The notes below the pieces were generated by a model that saw nothing but the letters and a program-made list of their open reading frames with translations, was not told the origin of the DNA and did no database searches. A stretch of 64,000 nucleotides of DNA. Origin: Zerene cesonia (taxonomy: Eukaryota; Arthropoda; Insecta; Lepidoptera; Pieridae). Below are positions 57,401-63,400 of the stretch, piece after piece. The first letter of the stretch is position 1; each line of letters starts with the position of its first letter. The translations under genes were made by a program, and so were the position numbers. The stretch spans positions 9,790,002 through 9,854,001 of the forward strand of contig NC_052102.1 in the NCBI RefSeq assembly GCF_012273895.1. The letters are read 5' to 3'.

Positions 57401-60400
57401 ATGCGTGAATATAATGAATAAATGTTTTTAATAAATCGTACATTTAATTGATATTTGGTACTATATTATTTCTCACGGACACTCCATTTATATTCAATGA
57501 CCAGAAAAATGAAAATGAAAAAAAAGCAGTGGTGGCTCAGTGGTGAGATCCTCGGATTTCAAAATCGATTAGTCCGGGGTTCGAGACCGGGCGAGCGTGC
57601 AGAAAATAAATTGATTTTTCAATTTATCTACACATGTGGATAACATCACCACTGCTTAAAACATTGAAGGAAAACATCGTGAGAAAACCGGCAAAATGTC
57701 CAAGAATCAAAAGTTCGACGACATGTGACATCTGCCAACTCGCACTTGGCCAGCGTGGTGGATTATGGCTTGAACCCTCATAGGAGGTCTATGACCCAGT
57801 GGGAACATACATGGGCTGATGCCCATATATGTTCCCACTGCTGATCATCATCAGATGATGATGACCAGAGAAATGACATTAAATTCTCATCCATTTCAAT
57901 GAAAATTTTAAGAATTCCATTTTTCTACACTATAATATGATTATAATTCCAACGCGAGGTGAAGTCACCGCGCATTGAATGGTGATATAGTGTTGCCATT
58001 TCATTGCTAATGATTTTATTCTCAACACTCTCCAACCTTAAACGTATTACCGCGTTACAAAGGGCAAAGTAGACTGCCAAAATTAAAACAGAATTAATCC
58101 AATTATAACCGACGTTAGTCTAGGTCAGTTTATATTATATATACTTATTTGTTTTCAAATATTTTCTAATGATTGATCATGTTAATTTATCGCTTCATAT
58201 ATATTGTCAACACCGCCGTTGATTTTATTCAATGTGTTGTTTTTAAAATCAATAGATATTTAAATACTCGATGAAGAGGTCCCGCTCAACTTACGCAAAC
58301 ATGGCGCGATTATAATAACCTGAAATAAGTTTAGAAACTCACTATCTACTAACATCAATGTTGTTGCAAATTAATAATAGCAAATATATAATACAACTTT
58401 ATCTGAAATTCCAGAAAAGAACAAGGTATTTCACACATATAAGTGTATCCTACTAATATTATAAATGCGAAAGTTTGTAGCGATGTGTTTGATGTGTTTG
58501 TTGCTCTTTCACGCAAAAACTACTGAACCGATTGCAATGAAATTTAGTACGTAGACAGCTGGACCCACGTAAAACCATATCCCGATATTCCTATGGGATA
58601 TGGTCTCTTACGCGGGTGAAACCGCGGGACGCAGCTAGTTATATATAATAATTCGGAAAGTTATCCAAGTACGATTGAACACATGAAATGAAATTCTTTA
58701 TTGCTTATATATAAAAACAAAACATAACATAAAAAATAAGCAAAAGGTATTCCGATTGTATTTATTTATGTAACTCTTAATTGTACGAAAACACACACAT
58801 AGATACAGTTACATATACCAAAGATATAGTGTAATCGTCGGCCTTATCACTGTGCAGTGATCTCTACCAGGCGACCGCGTGGAGAGAGGTAAAAGAAACG
58901 AAATATGTTTTAAAAATTTTTATAAGAACAACTACAATTTTAAAACTGTTTTTCATCGTCCTACAGTCGAATGAATAACAAACCACGCCACCAGCCAATA
59001 CAATAACGGCAATGGACCGCGAAATCCATGCGATAGATTTAATTATTTAATTACTACGTAACTTTGTATCAGCGGCCGGCGCGCGCGCACTAATCGGATC
59101 GGGAGTAATGATATTAGCGACGCAAATAGTCTCGGTTACTTTCCTCAGCTTATTCAAGTAAACGTTAAAGGTCAGATTTGCAGCTAATCCAATTTCAGAC
59201 CGGTCCGGTACCGGCGGTCTATTAAGTTATCGTTACATTTTGTTCTTGATTACTATAAATCGATCGATATGAATGTCTTTGTATATTGACATAAATTACA
59301 TACATATATGACACTAATATTATAAAAAGGAAGCTTTAGATTTTTTATATTTTCATATTTTTGTACGCTTGTAAGGTTTTCTCGCATAAACCAGGACCGA
59401 TTTCAAACATTTTTTCACCATTAGAAAGCTGTAACTACACTGAGTGACATAGGATGTATATACAGTATGCACAGATACGTTCATAATAAATAACGTTTGA
59501 ACGGATATAGGAACATTTTTGGAATACCGAAATTAACGAAAATAATTAACTGCATTTCTTATATCGCGTTTTGTTTAAAGTCGTTCTACAATACTAACTA
59601 TACATTCATACAAGACTAGCGATCCGCCCCGGCTTCAACTGAGGTACGTTTATTCTCTCCATAAGAACTCTTTGTGCCTTAACAAAAACAATAAAAAAAC
59701 TGGCCCTTTTGGTCGAGCCGTTCACGAGTTTAAAGCTTAGCAACACATTTGGGCAATAAATATTTCTTAATATAGATATGTGTATGTTCCATGCCAAATA
59801 CATTCAACCGCTGTAACATAAATCATCCATTCATTCCGACACCCTAGAACTTCCGATAAAAACCGCCAGAACACCCCCACACAGTAAAATAACGTCGCAT
59901 CAAACACCCGAGTTCCTCATGCCACGAGAGCACTTCGGAGGTCAAGGCGACCGTGGACATTGGCACAACACCAGCTTTTGACAATGTTAGAATATATGTT
60001 GAAGATTCATCTCAGTGTAGCATTGAGATGTATCGATCGGAAATCTCGCATACAATGAGATAACGGAATTTGATCGGCGATTCGTGGAACGCAAACTTGA
60101 ATGAACCGAAAGGTCGCGCGCATCGATTCTTATTAGATACTTATAGTATGTGCCACAATCTCATTAGCGTGTAGCACTACATTATTCAAGTGTTTCGATA
60201 TGGGAAATTAGATAACACACTAACATAGGCAAAGAGAGAAGTTCTGATACGGAAATATTGTTTACGATGCATTAAAATAGAAAAAATTGAAGACCCGTGT
60301 CTCTTAGCGGGGTATGGGGCAGATGCTATTTAACATCTGTTTCACTGATTGATTTTTGTTGGGTGATCAGCCTTCTATATATCTATATGTGTCCTGCCAG

Positions 60401-63400
60401 AGAGAGACATTTATTATGTGTACCGGGAATCTGAACTCAGGAGCCCTCGGTTCTACGCTCAAGCAATAACATCTGCGCCAAGGAGACGGTCATTAAAATA
60501 TAACATTCTGACTGCACAATGCCTATTATGGGTAATGAGTAAAATATTAGTATCTATTATCCGTCAAAGAAATTGTAATACATCATATTGCTAAAAGACA
60601 TGTAGGCATGTCCTATAGCAGAGAAACAAAAATCGAAAGTTATCTCCATATATTTAAGTCAAACGCACTTGCACCATTAAGAAAATGATCGCAACCTTCA
60701 AGAAACTCGGAAGTCCGAGAGGGCAGATGGAGTGCAGGAACCGCATGAAGTCATCGGTGGAAATGGATGTGGATATTTTGAGACCGGCATTCCGATGTTT
60801 CTCAGAAAACCGGAATTTTGGCGAGAGTCAACTCACCTCGCCGCCACGTGGAGTCCTGTTTGATTCATCCACAACAAACCTATAGCCAATGTTTACATGT
60901 GTCGTTAAGGAAAACGGAAACAATGCGAGCGTGAATAATAAATTGTTTATCTATTAGTGGTGCTAATTGACAAGAAAAACACGAATAGAACGAATTTTTT
61001 ATACGTTTGAAGAGCGTTAGCGTTATGAATCAGTTGAGTTACGGCTGCAATTGTCCCGTTCTTGTAGACCAGTTTCCAACAATAGAAATAATTACTTGCT
61101 TGATTGTTATAGGTTTAATAAAAACTTTAAGACGAGCGATGCCTTAAAAGGCAAAACAGTTCACATTGTACCAAAAAGGCTTATTACAAAACATATACTG
61201 ACAGAGTCTTATTTATTATTTTTTTTTTTTATTAGTTTTGTGCAGGCTCAATAAGTTGAATTTTCACTTTCATTTTTTTAACAAAACCTATAAGTATAGC
61301 TTGCGACTATAATGCAGAAGTTTGCATCAGATTCATAAGAACTTCAGCAATTGTATCAGCATGATTTGCGTAAAATCATTACTCATCCGCAGGTTCAATA
61401 GCAAACCTTATTAGAATTCTTTTAATCTCGAATATTTACAAACAAAAGGCTAGAAATACAATATAATCCAAATGTTTTAGTTTAAAATATTATAAACAAT
61501 ATGCGTTGGCACAACATATGGCGCAAGGATTGGCAAAAACAGGCTCGTGCCCTGTATACCATATCAACGCAACACAAGTGCGCCGTATGAACTTAGCAAT
61601 GTGTGCAGCAAGTATTGAAGGTGAACCGGCAGAAAGGTTGACGCGATGCCAAGCGCGTAAGCCGAAATAATAAACACAATCCACTCAGCACCAGAAAATG
61701 GGCGGCCTATTCGATACGCCGAAAGTTTTCCGAACATATTTTTTTTTATCAACATCACCTCACATAGATATGCAGAATACTCCGTGACAGCTTCCATTTT
61801 GAAAACTAGCCAAATGTTCGCAAACAATAAAACTGCAATGTCACAGAAAGTTCTCGAAAAGAAATTTACTCATTCCGAGAACAACCCACGAGCATCGGCT
61901 TTATAGGATGACACTAAATTAGTCGTGCTACACAATTCGTAAAAACAAGTGATTAGTATACTAACGACCAATTAGTCCATTGTTTACCAGATCATGATAA
62001 CAAAGCTTTGGACACATTCAGTGAAAAAATCGCGAGAAATATGCAAATGAGTTTTTATAAGTATATCGCCGTCCATGACTCACGCAGTCACGATAAACAA
62101 AGGTAAAGCGATAGTACTAATTGACAGTGTTGTAACAACGGAGGCGATAGACAAAAAACACAACTGCGATACGGTTGTCGAGGTATTGTTAACTGCTAAT
62201 TGTGATGCAGTGAGCGACGCTGGGGGCATGCGCGCACGTTGATGTCCATCGCAAGGACTCTAACTGACATTATCGCTTCGATTTTTCAATTAGTGGCTAA
62301 ATCATCAAATACAAAGTTTTAATGCAACCTCGATATTATTACTTATTACTGTTGATCCATTTTACTTACATCCGGCATTAGTGGACGATTAAATTGTTAT
62401 TTTTTATCATTTATAAGACATATTTGGGTGCAGAACACCCAACATTTCTAGAATATTTATAAGAAAGCCTACTCCCAATCTCAAAAATACCACTCCACGT
62501 AGCCATAAGTGGAAAGATCTCTAATTATAATAAAATTATTTCTACAACAGCACCCGCGCGTCTAACAAGTCCACAAAGAACCTGATCTGTAAGTCACCGC
62601 ATATAGCCTTTTATTCACACACAACATTAAGATTAACGCAGACAGTTATAGCATGTACCACATCCATAAGCGTTAGTGAATGGAAAGCGCACGTGTCTTT
62701 GACAGGCAGGCCTACGTAGAGGTTGCATATTAATTCATTCACAAGGTTGAGGCAAATCGTACGATGAAAGAGCCTGTGTGAGACATGTAATTACTCTAGA
62801 CACGACCGCGCCTGCAATGTGGAGCAAGAGCGAGGTGTGAGCAGCTGATAACTTTGATATAGATAAAGAACTAACAAGATAACCACTCGGCCAATCAGTT
62901 TCTTAACCTTTAACAGAGTCGGTAACGTTTTTATGCATCGTATTATCGAAACCAAACCTGTTTGTTATACGGTTGAAACGTAATTGAAATCAACTAATTC
63001 TATAATGTGTAATTTTATGAAGAAAGAAAAAAAAAGTTTATTTCAACAACATAAACTTGAGACCTAACACTACATATATTTAGAAACACCATTGTTGATT
63101 TATCCAACGTTATATGTTTAAGGTTTTCATTTATGAATCGGTCACGTATGCTTACAGACCACTAGAGCCTACTCTTAACTCTCAACCGATTTTCGCTTTT
63201 AAATCGAGGCCGATAAACATCAATTTGGCTTGTGCATCATCGACAAGCATCTTAAAACAAAAGCGTTTGAACAGAGCCGTACTTCGACCTTGTGTACGTC
63301 ATCTGCTTATCTGAGGGCACTCACAAACATTTGGGCGGCGCTAAGCAAACAACCTTGGGGAAAAATTAAGTGTGCGATTTCACGATAAGTGAACAATTCA

